Positions 19,138 through 28,751 are shown, counted from the first letter of the stretch. The stretch: 35,613 nt of DNA from an uncultured Gimesia sp. (GCF_937910335.1 NZ_CALEMX010000482.1:1-35613), one strand, 5' to 3'. The notes: generated by a model not told the origin, from the letters alone. Numbers and translations are program-made.

Positions 19138-20316
19138 ATGACGCTGAATTCATTGCCTTTGAGTTATTGCACTAATGTGCATCCGGGTTTGACCGTCGCA
19201 GAGATCTTACAAAAACTCGACGAGTTTACGATTCCGATTCAACAACAACTAGGTACCCCACTTGCCGCCGGTCTCTGGTTGGCGGAGCCTGTCATAAAAG
19301 AAATTCTTGCCACACCGGATGGACACCTCCGCTTTGCTGAAGAAATTCACAAAAGAAATTTGACGTGTTACACTTTAAATGCATTTCCCTTTGGAAATTT
19401 TCACAGCGATCGGGTGAAAGAAAATGTATATTTGCCCGACTGGTCGGATCCAGAAAGACTGGAATACACAAAAGGTTGTGCACGGGTTCTTGCCGCATTA
19501 TTGCCTGAAGACACGGAAGGCAGCATTTCCACGGTACCGCTGGGATTCAAAAAATTTGAACATGCAGCTGATTTCAGCGAAACATGCGTTGAACAATTAA
19601 TCGAACTGGCAACGTTTCTCAAAGAGTTGAAAGAGGAAACCGGCAGAACCATTCGCCTGGCAATTGAGCCAGAGCCATTTTGTGTGATTGAATTCACACA
19701 TGAACTGATTGTGTTTTTCGAACGATTGTATGAAAGGGCTGCAAAAAAACAATTACTGGGAACCGTTAGAGAATATTTAGGAGCCTGCTATGATATCTGC
19801 CATCAAGCTGTCGAATTTGAAGATATTCCCGGCTCGATCCGACAAATCACACACGCGGAAATCCGAATCAATAAAATTCACATCTCGAACGCCATCGAAC
19901 TCACCAACCCGTGGGAAAATGAAGCCGGGCGAACACAGCTCGCACAATACGCTGAACCCCGTTATTTGCATCAAACAATTGGCAGTTTAAGAAATGGAGA
20001 CCTTTATCGGATTGTGGATTTAACCCGCAAATTTTTATTGGCTCCCGATCCCCGTATCAAAGAAACGAAAAAACTGAGGGTTCATTTTCATGTGCCCATA
20101 GATGCCGTCACCCTGGGTGCACTGGGAACGACGCATCAAGAATTGAGACAGGCTCTGGCGACTGTCAAAGAACTCGATTATGCTCCGCATCTGGAAGTGG
20201 AAACCTACACCTGGGAAGTCTTGCCCGACGATCAGAAGCCAACACTGGTCGAAGGATTAACGCGCGAACTGCAGGCGGCCCAAATGCTCTTGAATACGCT
20301 CTCAGAGAATGAGTAA
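19138..20316 (+). CDS. eboE: EboE-like metabolite traffic protein (xylose-isomerase-like TIM barrel)
   Basis: N-terminal SYCTNVHPG; LAIEPEPFCVIEFTHE; GACYDICHQAVEFED; RINKIHISNAIEL, consistent with the EboE family. Confidence 0.8.
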   Translation: MTLNSLPLSYCTNVHPGLTVAEILQKLDEFTIPIQQQLGTPLAAGLWLAEPVIKEILATPDGHLRFAEEIHKRNLTCYTLNAFPFGNFHSDRVKENVYLPDWSDPERLEYTKGCARVLAALLPEDTEGSISTVPLGFKKFEHAADFSETCVEQLIELATFLKELKEETGRTIRLAIEPEPFCVIEFTHELIVFFERLYERAAKKQLLGTVREYLGACYDICHQAVEFEDIPGSIRQITHAEIRINKIHISNAIELTNPWENEAGRTQLAQYAEPRYLHQTIGSLRNGDLYRIVDLTRKFLLAPDPRIKETKKLRVHFHVPIDAVTLGALGTTHQELRQALATVKELDYAPHLEVETYTWEVLPDDQKPTLVEGLTRELQAAQMLLNTLSENE

Positions 20317-20327
20317 AGTGATCAACC

Positions 20328-21428
20328 ATGCGTAATTTATTACGGGAACTGGAAAAAGCAGTCCAACAGAATCAGCAGGTTTGCTATACCTGTCTAGTAG
20401 AAACGCGCGGATCGACGCCTCAAAAACCAGGGGCTGCGATGCTTATCTTTCGCGATGGTTCTCAGATCGGAACACTGGGAGGCGGCTGTGTCGAAGCCGA
20501 GGTCAAACGGCGCGCCTTGCGACTGATTGATGCTGCTGCACCAGAAATTATGACCTTCCAACTCGACAATGATTACGGCTGGGACGATGGACTGATTTGC
20601 GGTGGACGCATGAAAGTACTTGTAGATCCCATCGCAACAGAGGAAGATTTGCAATACTTCAAAACAATGGGTCAACTATTGGCAAGTGACCAGGGCTGCA
20701 CGGAAGCCATCGTCATTAAACCGGAGGCCGCGGGAGGTGGTAGCGAAACAGACCGGTATTTGATTGATGCGAATTCCAAAATTGTCGCCTGGCGCGGTCA
20801 GCAGGAACCACCGACACAATTATGGAATGGGCTCAAGCCGATCCAAAATCGACCAAGACCCTATGTCAGTTCCAACATCGCCTATCTGACCTTTCATCAA
20901 ACATGCCAATTGGTAGTCGTGGGTTGTGGACATATTGGCCAGAAAGTAGCAGAACTCGCCAACGACGTTGGCTTTGAAATCATTGCCGTCGATGACCGTC
21001 AGGAATACTGCAATTCTGAACGCTTCCCCACTGCAAAGCAATTGATCGTCGGAAGCTTCGATTCGGCTCTCTCTGATTTTTCTGTCAATCGGGATACTTT
21101 CATTATCATTGTCACCCGCGGACATAATCATGATGAAGAAGCATTGGGACATCTGGCAGAATCGCCGGCAAGATACATTGGCATGATTGGCAGCAGGCGA
21201 AAAGTCAAGTTGATCTTCGAAGACCTGCTACGTACGGGAACACCACGCGAGGCGCTGGCAAAAGTTCATGCCCCCCTCGGTTTCGAAATCGGCTCTCAGA
21301 CCGTTCCGGAAATTGCTCTGAGTATCGTCGCGGAACTGGTCGCTTACCGAAACTTGGACACAATCCCAGAAGGATATCGCCGCGCCAGTCTGGTGGAAGA
21401 AATTAACGCGACGAACAAAACCAGTTAG
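20328..21428 (+). CDS. XdhC/CoxI family molybdenum-enzyme accessory protein
   Basis: CLVETRGSTPQKPGAAMLIFRDGSQIGTLGGGCVEAEV and C-terminal Rossmann VVVGCGHIGQKVAELANDVGFEIIAVDDRQEYCN, ARYIGMIGSRRKVKLIFEDL. Confidence 0.92.
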   Translation: MRNLLRELEKAVQQNQQVCYTCLVETRGSTPQKPGAAMLIFRDGSQIGTLGGGCVEAEVKRRALRLIDAAAPEIMTFQLDNDYGWDDGLICGGRMKVLVDPIATEEDLQYFKTMGQLLASDQGCTEAIVIKPEAAGGGSETDRYLIDANSKIVAWRGQQEPPTQLWNGLKPIQNRPRPYVSSNIAYLTFHQTCQLVVVGCGHIGQKVAELANDVGFEIIAVDDRQEYCNSERFPTAKQLIVGSFDSALSDFSVNRDTFIIIVTRGHNHDEEALGHLAESPARYIGMIGSRRKVKLIFEDLLRTGTPREALAKVHAPLGFEIGSQTVPEIALSIVAELVAYRNLDTIPEGYRRASLVEEINATNKTS

Positions 21429-21474
21429 AACATACCCGAGAAGAATCGCCGAAGATGACACTTACCAGCACCGG

Positions 21475-21834
21475 TCATTCTTCCCATTCATCGGGATCTT
21501 CTATGTCTTGTTCTTCTGCTGATAGCAATTCGTCATTTTTCGATTCGCCTCGACGAAAGACGGCAACCACATCTTCGATCGGTACAACAAATAACACATT
21601 ATCTGGTTCAAAATCCACGGGAATGGCTTCACTGGGATTGAAGAGTACTTTGTCGTATTTTTTGATCGGAAAATCATCATCCCGCTCAATTTGCACGCTG
21701 ATTTCCACTACGCGTCCGGTAATGTTTGGAATCTCCGCTTTATCAGGAAGTACAATCCCTCCCTTTGTCGTCTGCCGACTTTCATCTTTACGAATGAGAA
21801 TTCTCATTCCCAGAGGTTCAACCCAGTCAGACAC
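21475..21834 (-). CDS. GroES-like co-chaperonin with acidic C-terminal extension
   Basis: VEPLGMRILIRKDESRQTTKGGIVLPDKAEIPNITGRVVEIS...YDKVLFNPSEAIPVDFEPDNVLFVVPIEDVVAVF resembles Cpn10; tail ELLSAEEQDIEDPDEWEE. Confidence 0.85.
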   Translation of the reverse strand: MSDWVEPLGMRILIRKDESRQTTKGGIVLPDKAEIPNITGRVVEISVQIERDDDFPIKKYDKVLFNPSEAIPVDFEPDNVLFVVPIEDVVAVFRRGESKNDELLSAEEQDIEDPDEWEE

Positions 21835-22169
21835 TTAATTCTCCCCGTCGATATCAAGAAATGGTTAACACACAAATGAAGCACGTGATCACGATAACTT
21901 GTAGAACACGCTAAACACAATCATAGTCCATGACACACTCAAAAAGAACCCCGGAATTCTACACTACCTGCCTGATTCAAAGGTTGATTGCCGGAAGATT
22001 AGGATTGTTCACTGATTGCAGCATGAACAAAATTTGAAAAAGAGGCGTTCCGCTCAGCCCTATCACTCTGCTACCTCCCAGATCACAGCGTTGCATTTTA
22101 TTTCGCTTCTCAATGCTGTATAATTCGCGTAATCGAATGTTTTCCTTAAACGATAAAACATGATCACAA

Positions 22170-22183
22170 CTACTGATAAGTAG
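22170..22183. promoter_or_regulatory. Inverted repeat CTACT-GATA-AGTAG upstream of the ferritin-like gene
   Basis: Perfect 5-bp arms with a 4-nt spacer, about 40 nt upstream of the ATG at 22224. Confidence 0.25.
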
Positions 22184-22223
22184 ATCACAGATCGACCTTA
22201 TTTTCAAACTTCAGGAGAAAACG

Positions 22224-22649
22224 ATGGACAAGGAAACGATGATAGCTAATCTGAATCAGGATCTGGCGAACGAGCTATCTGCCATTATTCAATATACTAC
22301 TTATGCTGCGAAAGCCACGGGGCCGTATCGACCACAGTTGACACAGTTTTTCCTTGCAGAAGTACCTGACGAGCAAATGCACGCCCAATATCTGGCAAAT
22401 AAAATTGTGTCATTGGGAGGAGAACCAACCACTGTCCCGACGAAAGTAGCCAAGGCAAGCACGAATCGAGAAATGCTGGAAGCTGTATTGGTAGCGGAAA
22501 GAGCTGCTACAATAGGTTATACCAAACGCGCTTTGGAAGCAGATGAGTTTGGCGACAAAGGCATGGCCGTCCAACTGGAAGATATGGTCCGCGATGAAAG
22601 TGGCCATGCAGAAGAAGTCGAACGTATTCTCTGTGACTGGCCTTTATAA
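22224..22649 (+). CDS. Ferritin-like domain protein (bacterioferritin/Dps-type)
   Basis: NELSAIIQYTTYAAKATG...FFLAEVPDEQMHAQYLANKIVSLGGEPT...MVRDESGHAEEVERIL: conserved E and ExxH ligands of ferritin-like diiron proteins. Confidence 0.88.
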   Translation: MDKETMIANLNQDLANELSAIIQYTTYAAKATGPYRPQLTQFFLAEVPDEQMHAQYLANKIVSLGGEPTTVPTKVAKASTNREMLEAVLVAERAATIGYTKRALEADEFGDKGMAVQLEDMVRDESGHAEEVERILCDWPL

Positions 22650-22673
22650 GAGCATCACCACACAATGAAAAAG

Positions 22674-22708
22674 GGTAAGCCTGAATCTATTTGGGCTTAC
22701 CTTTTTTT
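22674..22708 (+). terminator. Rho-independent terminator between the convergent ferritin-like and apgM genes
   Basis: GGTAAGCC (22674-22681), 12-nt loop, GGCTTACC (22694-22701), then T7; an A-run on the other side makes it possibly bidirectional. Confidence 0.82.
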
Positions 22709-22717
22709 CTGGATGGG

Positions 22718-23932
22718 CTATTTCGTCAACGTTCCGAAAAAGAAAGGCATGAGTTGATGCCCTTTCGGCAACAGCAGATTACTGTCACTGGCAGTGATTT
22801 CATCATAGCATTTCGCCTGATCGGGGCGCACCTGAGTGCCACAAATACCGAATGGAACATAACCATGGCTATGTGTCTTTGTTCTCAAAATCGTGGGATG
22901 ATCGGGGCAGACTAAGATGCGATATTCACCCTGCTGTCTCAGATAGTCGTGTACCGGGCCAACAATATGCTCATCAATGTTTTCCAGAGCCTTCACTTTT
23001 TCCTGTACTTCTCCTTCGTGAGAAGCCTCATCGGTCGCTTCAACATGCACGACGACGAAGTCTGACTTCTCCAGAGTTTCAATCGCCGCGCGTCCTTTCG
23101 CTGCATAATCTGTATCCGTATACCCTGTAGCTCCCTCTACCTCAATGATATCCCAGCCCAGCAAGCTTCCCAATCCGCGCAACAAGTCGACGGCTGTGAT
23201 CACCGCCCCCGATTTACCAAACTGTTCCTGAAAAGGTTTGAGAGCCGGCCTGCTACCCTGTCCCCATAACCAGATCTGCGTCGCCGCTGGTTGACCATCT
23301 GCACGTTTTTGATTTTTATCTGATTTCAAGAACAGTTTTTTGCTACGTTCCATCAGGTCCAGTAACAGCTCACTTCCTTTACCCGAAGGAAGGTCTTGCA
23401 GGACTGTCTGATCGGTTAGATCATGCGGGGGCGTCGTCGATGTTCCTGAGCCAAAAGGCTGGTCTTCTGCATTTTGTGCCCGGTAAACCAACAAGTTGCG
23501 GTAACTGACTCCCTGGTGAAATTCCCATTGAGCATCATTGGCCGTCATTTCCTGAAGCAGACCAACTAGTTCTTCACCCACATCATTAGGAAGCTGTGAC
23601 GCGGTAAAGCTCGCCATGTTGTCTTTCGTAATGGTCACGAAATTACAACGGATCGCCCAGTCATGCGGGCCAAGCTCAATCCCCTGAGCGGCCGCTTCGA
23701 GAGGAGCACGCCCGGTATGATAAACCAGAGGATCGTAACCAAACAGACTCATCGTTCCAACATCACTGCCTGAAGGCATCGAGGCAGGCACAGTATCGGT
23801 TCTCCCCAGAATTCCCTGCAAAACAATCGTATTCATGTGAGGGATGTGAGCCGCCTGCAATGGGGTCTTGCCCCCCAATTCTGCCTGAGGTTCATCCGCA
23901 CAACCATCTGGAATTACAAGCACATATTTCAT
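22718..23932 (-). CDS. apgM: 2,3-bisphosphoglycerate-independent phosphoglycerate mutase, archaeal-type (ApgM)
   Basis: MKYVLVIPDGCADEPQAELGGKTPLQAAHIPHMN, SDVGTMSLFGYDP, VHVEATDEASHEG, VCPDHPTILRTKTHSHGYVPF. Confidence 0.93.
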   Translation of the reverse strand: MKYVLVIPDGCADEPQAELGGKTPLQAAHIPHMNTIVLQGILGRTDTVPASMPSGSDVGTMSLFGYDPLVYHTGRAPLEAAAQGIELGPHDWAIRCNFVTITKDNMASFTASQLPNDVGEELVGLLQEMTANDAQWEFHQGVSYRNLLVYRAQNAEDQPFGSGTSTTPPHDLTDQTVLQDLPSGKGSELLLDLMERSKKLFLKSDKNQKRADGQPAATQIWLWGQGSRPALKPFQEQFGKSGAVITAVDLLRGLGSLLGWDIIEVEGATGYTDTDYAAKGRAAIETLEKSDFVVVHVEATDEASHEGEVQEKVKALENIDEHIVGPVHDYLRQQGEYRILVCPDHPTILRTKTHSHGYVPFGICGTQVRPDQAKCYDEITASDSNLLLPKGHQLMPFFFGTLTK

Positions 23933-24097
23933 CTTAGAGATACTAACTCTCGGACAGGATCAGGGAACAAAGATTAGGACGATCTGGACTTCAATATCCT
24001 GAATTTGTGACCCGCCCGCAAGTATCCAGCGTCACGAAATTGTAACACGACCTGTTTCCGGAACCGTAGCCCCCAAGCTGAAACGGAAAGAACGCTC

Positions 24098-25462
24098 TCA
24101 TTTCGGTTGGGGATCGGCCTCTACAAAATCTTGAGGCAACGGCATCTCTTTTGTAATTACGTCCCAGGATGCACCCATTTCCCGGAATGGATTGAAATTC
24201 TTTGGCTTGTAGGCAATCTCCAGTTGGGGCGTTTTCATCAGAGCCTGTCCCTTTTCAAAATAGGAATGCATGGCGACATCCAGCACGCCCGTCATCAACA
24301 GCGTTCTTTCGCAAGGATAAGGTTCTTCCTTATGCACAAATAAATGTTGAATGGCATGTGAAAAGGCACGGAATAAATTACGGTTCCCCCAGGGACCCGG
24401 GAAAAATGAGGTTGCTTTCGGCGTTGCTTCTCCTTTGACCTGACAGGCAAAATTCCAGCGAACGCCATTCGTACCGATTTTGAGCATCGTCGCGCGAAAA
24501 CCATCTTTGTATTCGAGCAGAATTCCATGCGGCTCGCTGGTACCTTCTTTGTTGATTGGATCAAACAGACCGCGTTTACTTTTTCCCAGCTCGGCTTGCA
24601 TCGCCGCTTCTGCCAGCTTCATCGACCAGCGTCCTTCGCGGCCTGCTTTTATCAGATCATCGCCTTTCAAGAACTGCACAGAAGAAACTCCCGTTTCCCC
24701 TCCTTTGCGAAATTCGACCATCGACTGCAAGACTTCCAAACCATGGATATCGTATTTCTCGATAGGTCCACCGTGAATGGAAACAGCGTCTTCCAATTCC
24801 GTGCCTTCTGGAATTTCCAAAGGAATCGTCCGCTGAGCCAGGGGAACCGAACTACCTACCATCATGGGGAACTCATATTTGCGCGAAGTGTCATACATTT
24901 CGCGGGCCCAATCCCAGCGATAAGAAAAATGCTTGTCGCTGAAAACGGGAACAAACCGTTTCGACTGCTTCATGACATCAACGATTTCATCAAAAAACCG
25001 TTTGCGAGGATACATGGTCTGTCCATATTTGGTATCAGGATAATCGCCGTGCTCACCGATTGAGAGAACAGCATCGACTGCCAGTTCGTCGCCTCCCCGA
25101 CGCAAAGCTTCGCCAATAGTTTTATAAAACGGGAGCTCAAATTTTTTAGCGACACCCCGCGAAAGATCCCCCTCTTTAAACTGGTCTCCATACAGCGAAA
25201 CGACATCACACTGTGGTTGGAGCAATTTACCATTGAAGAGATAAGGACCTAAAAAGGGATGAAAAATATGATACGCATGCGAGCAATAAAAGAACTGTGT
25301 GAAGATCCCCGCCACCTGAGGCCGCTTGCTGTCAGCTGCTTCCAACTCCTGCTGCGACCAGTCCATACCAGCAGTCCCTGCCATCGCAGCCGCTCCCATC
25401 TTTAACAAATCACGGCGAGACATCGAATCAGAAAATCGTGGACGGTGAAAAGATTCAGACAT
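24098..25462 (-). CDS. TAT-targeted protein of unknown function (planctomycete-type)
   Basis: MSESFHRPRFSDSMSRRDLLKMGAAAMAGTAGM leader; about 455 aa. The ORF opens at 25564; Met at 25462 is the more plausible start. Confidence 0.78.
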   Translation of the reverse strand: MSESFHRPRFSDSMSRRDLLKMGAAAMAGTAGMDWSQQELEAADSKRPQVAGIFTQFFYCSHAYHIFHPFLGPYLFNGKLLQPQCDVVSLYGDQFKEGDLSRGVAKKFELPFYKTIGEALRRGGDELAVDAVLSIGEHGDYPDTKYGQTMYPRKRFFDEIVDVMKQSKRFVPVFSDKHFSYRWDWAREMYDTSRKYEFPMMVGSSVPLAQRTIPLEIPEGTELEDAVSIHGGPIEKYDIHGLEVLQSMVEFRKGGETGVSSVQFLKGDDLIKAGREGRWSMKLAEAAMQAELGKSKRGLFDPINKEGTSEPHGILLEYKDGFRATMLKIGTNGVRWNFACQVKGEATPKATSFFPGPWGNRNLFRAFSHAIQHLFVHKEEPYPCERTLLMTGVLDVAMHSYFEKGQALMKTPQLEIAYKPKNFNPFREMGASWDVITKEMPLPQDFVEADPQPK

Positions 25463-25553
25463 GGGGAAGACTCCAGTGGTGGGACAATGCGGTAGGTTTG
25501 TGGAGACTATCGTATCAAATCTTCGATCTGTGTCCACCAGTTTTTGGACTTGA
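25384..25553. repeat. Direct repeat copy A (5' end and upstream region of the TAT protein gene)
   Basis: Shares ctttaacaaatcac, gacatcgaa, tccagtggtgggacaa, gtttttgg and their spacing with 27054-27222; roughly three-quarters identity by eye. Confidence 0.8.
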
Positions 25554-25621
25554 TGCCAAGACATTTCGTTAGCCTTCCCGTCAGAGATTTTTTGTATTTC
25601 TCCGAACCAAAATCATGGGTC

Positions 25622-26962
25622 TTACTTCGTGCCATCGTACAGTTCTGTCTGGAAGATAGATGTCTGGCGTTCCAGGTATTCTGCCTTCGACATTGCCGGA
25701 CTGTTTTTGCTGAGGATTCCTCGCGCCTTGGCGGCATCGTTGCTGAGTAAGTCAACAGCCATCATTGCGAGCGTTTTTGCAGGGGCGATGTATCCACTCT
25801 CATGATCGGCGATGCACCAGTCAGTCTGGTGATGTGCTCCGGCGGCGCCAGTCATCATTGGATGCAACACCGGCATGATTTGACTGAGATCACCCGCATC
25901 CGTTGATCCACCGCTGTGGGGGTAGTCGCGATAGTTCTCTTCCCCCAGGACTGCTCCCGCGGTGTCACGGAAGATCTCCGCAAGTTCTGGGTCGTTACGC
26001 AGTGGCAGATTTCCCGGCACGGTTTCAATTTCCACTTTGCATCCCAGCGCCATGGCAGCGCCACGCAACGCGCGGTCAACTTTATGTGAAGCGTCGAGAA
26101 TCGCATCAGGCGTCTTCGCGCGAACGTACGTTTCCATGCAAACTTCCGCCGGAATAATGTTCACAAGATCGCCACCTTTTGTAATGATGGGATGTATGCG
26201 GACGCAATCCTGATCACGAAAGGTTTCTCGCTGCGCATTGATCGCACTCAAAGCAAGTTGTGCCGCATACAGGGCGTTGATCCCACGTTCGGGAAAGATT
26301 CCAGCATGAGATGCTTTCCCAAGAAAGCGAATGTTCTTGGCGAGGAAGCCATTCGAAGAAGGGGCAATCCCCATGCTGCCTTCGCTCACCTCTGGGCTTG
26401 TTGAATGGATCATGACCGCCATGTCGATCTCATCAAAGTGGCCGAGTTTAATGAGTTCCTGCTTGCCGGTGAGAAAGGAATTTTTTCCTTCCTTGACTAA
26501 TCCGATCCGGTAATTGATCTCCACATACTCTTCTGCCGGCACGGCAAAGAAAACGATATTTCCTGCAAGGTGTTCAGCGATCCCTGTGTCTGTGAGCGCC
26601 ATGGCCGCCCCCATCAGTCCAGCGATTTGTGCATTATGCCCGCAGGCGTGCGCTGCACCGGAAGTCGGGTCTGCGCGTGGATGGTCGGGTACCTGCAATG
26701 CGTCTAATTCCCCCATCAGAGCAATTGTGGGCCCCTCCTTCGCCCCTCGCAACACGGCCTTGACTCCCGTTATCGCGAGACCGTCTTCGAATGTGAGACC
26801 GACTTGATCGAAAGTTTGTTTCACTCGCTCGGCGGTTTGTGTTTCTTTAAATCCCAACTCCGGCGCATCCATGATCGATTCGCCGATGTTGATGATGTCA
26901 TCCCGCCGCTCATCAATGGCTGTGCAAACTGCAGATTTCCACGCTGTAGACTCTGTCATCAT
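25622..26962 (-). CDS. M20-family amidohydrolase/peptidase (AbgB/M20D-like)
   Basis: SIMDAPELGFKETQTAERV, GPTIALMGELDALQVPDHPRADPTSGAAHACGHNAQIAGLMGAA, EEYVEI, CVRIHPIITKGGDLVNIIPAEVCMETYVRAKT. Confidence 0.92.
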   Translation of the reverse strand: MMTESTAWKSAVCTAIDERRDDIINIGESIMDAPELGFKETQTAERVKQTFDQVGLTFEDGLAITGVKAVLRGAKEGPTIALMGELDALQVPDHPRADPTSGAAHACGHNAQIAGLMGAAMALTDTGIAEHLAGNIVFFAVPAEEYVEINYRIGLVKEGKNSFLTGKQELIKLGHFDEIDMAVMIHSTSPEVSEGSMGIAPSSNGFLAKNIRFLGKASHAGIFPERGINALYAAQLALSAINAQRETFRDQDCVRIHPIITKGGDLVNIIPAEVCMETYVRAKTPDAILDASHKVDRALRGAAMALGCKVEIETVPGNLPLRNDPELAEIFRDTAGAVLGEENYRDYPHSGGSTDAGDLSQIMPVLHPMMTGAAGAHHQTDWCIADHESGYIAPAKTLAMMAVDLLSNDAAKARGILSKNSPAMSKAEYLERQTSIFQTELYDGTK

Positions 26963-27053
26963 TTTAATCCACGATTTCCCATTTGAAATTACCCGGACCT
27001 TCCCAGGTTCGAAATGTAGTCCACTGTAACAGCATACGCCACCTCGTGTCTAA

Positions 27054-27222
27054 CGCATCGATGTTCTCCCTCTTTAACAAATCACAGTGGGACATCGAAC
27101 CAGATAATCGAGGACGCGAAAAAAGAATCAAGCCAAAAAATTCCAGTGGTGGGACAACGAGGCGAGTGTGTGGTCTCTAACGTACCAAATCGTCAACAAC
27201 TCTCCACCTGTTTTTGGGGTTG
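27054..27222 (-). pseudogene. Direct repeat copy B: decayed 5' fragment of a paralogue of the TAT protein gene at 24098-25462
   Basis: On the minus strand the start region reads MSHCDLLKREN versus intact MSRRDLLKMGA; the twin-arginine codons CGC CGT correspond to CAC TGT. Similarity continues through the upstream region and then stops. Confidence 0.75.
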
Positions 27223-27314
27223 GAAATGGGAATCCTAAGAGAATTTTTGCATGGATGTATCAACTTGTTCTCTATGGATAGAACAAGATCCTCTGCAATA
27301 AGACCTTTACCACT

Positions 27315-28751
27315 TTAAGATTCGTACTTCCTCCATGGAACATCTTTGATTGCCGAATGACTGAATTCTACATCAAGACTGCGGCATGTTATCTTTCCTT
27401 GATAACCAACAATTGCAAGGATGGCTTGAGCTAGAAGACCATTAATCTGATACCATAAACCTACTCTCTCATGTGATCCATTCCTACGAGAGAACAGTTT
27501 CATCACTTTACTTGGAGTTCCATGCACCAGCGAATTTCGAATATGGACCAGCACTTCGGGTAAATCGATTTCTTTCAAATTGTTATCATTTGCGTAGGAA
27601 AGAATTTCCTCACATTTCGCTGGTATCTCTGATGGGATCGAATACACCTTAAGCAACTGTCGAATTTTTTCGGCAGCATGCAGTTTCTTAAACTTACTTT
27701 TTGAATATCGTTGAGTCCTGTCCACCAAATCCAGCCATGCAAATGATTCAAGAGCCGCCTGCTGTAAGATAATTGATCCTTCAATAAAACCAGCGCTCAT
27801 CTCAGATTCAATGTACCAACCGATTCCAGTCGTTATTACTTTATATTTCTCTGGCTCGTTGTACGCATGGAATAAACAGCTAAATAGCTCCTCGAAAGTT
27901 CCCATTACCATTCTGTCATACCAGGATAATCCTGGTGGATTCATACTGACCATCGTTACTCGTGGAAATGCTCGATTTAATTTACCAGTATCCGAATAAC
28001 CCCATGGGCCAACTAATCCCACCCATCGACCACACATAAACGAAAGAGTTTTCTGTAAAACTGATCCAATTACATCAATCCCTGAATTTGTACTACTCTT
28101 CTTAAATCTAACTTCGATGATATGTGTAAAGACAAACGGGAATTGAATATTTTTCTTCTTCTCTTTGATCTGATCGATAACAATTTCAAAGCCATCGACT
28201 TTTGTTTCAGTTCTCCCTTTGAAGACAGAGTCACTTCCTTCGATTATTTTCCCAAATAAGTCTGGACCATTGATGGTCAAATATTTTATTGAATCGAAGT
28301 GAGGGTCGGGTTCAATATGCTCACCCAAGTGACCTGAAAAATAATTCAACTTGTTCGTATTTGTAACATTAACAGTCATTGGTCCAATTGGTTGATCACA
28401 AGACAATTGATGTATTCCAAACTGCTCGGTATTGAACTTGCTTTCTAATACCTCAACCGCCTCTGGTTGTTCGTCACTTTCGAACTCAAATAAGACGTTT
28501 GGTTTAGGAGCAATCTCAAAAAAAATATTTCCACTACCAGTTCTAGTCCTTCCATCTTTCGATAAAGTTGTTTTTCCAGACCAAAATTCTATCAGGCCAG
28601 TTTCTTTATCAAATTCACAAGGAAGTGTGAGCCTCTCTGGCAACTTTTTGTCTTTCTGGGCCGGTAAAAAATCATTCACAATTAAATACTCTTTTCTTGA
28701 AATAGTTCGAGTATACGTAGAAGAAAGCAAACATCCAAAGTGAGACTTCAA
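27315..28751 (-). CDS. Protein of unknown function with HEPN-like C-terminal motif (candidate ApeA-like)
   Basis: 478 aa ORF; LVHIRNSLVHGTPSK contains R-x4-H; helical surroundings (IILQQAALESFAWLDLV). Long ORF in visibly A+T-richer DNA. Confidence 0.65.
   Translation of the reverse strand: MKSHFGCLLSSTYTRTISRKEYLIVNDFLPAQKDKKLPERLTLPCEFDKETGLIEFWSGKTTLSKDGRTRTGSGNIFFEIAPKPNVLFEFESDEQPEAVEVLESKFNTEQFGIHQLSCDQPIGPMTVNVTNTNKLNYFSGHLGEHIEPDPHFDSIKYLTINGPDLFGKIIEGSDSVFKGRTETKVDGFEIVIDQIKEKKKNIQFPFVFTHIIEVRFKKSSTNSGIDVIGSVLQKTLSFMCGRWVGLVGPWGYSDTGKLNRAFPRVTMVSMNPPGLSWYDRMVMGTFEELFSCLFHAYNEPEKYKVITTGIGWYIESEMSAGFIEGSIILQQAALESFAWLDLVDRTQRYSKSKFKKLHAAEKIRQLLKVYSIPSEIPAKCEEILSYANDNNLKEIDLPEVLVHIRNSLVHGTPSKVMKLFSRRNGSHERVGLWYQINGLLAQAILAIVGYQGKITCRSLDVEFSHSAIKDVPWRKYES

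Noticed and set aside
24527-25063. 178-aa plus-strand ORF opposite the TAT protein gene
   Set aside because: Antisense of a confident CDS; unconvincing composition and no domain.
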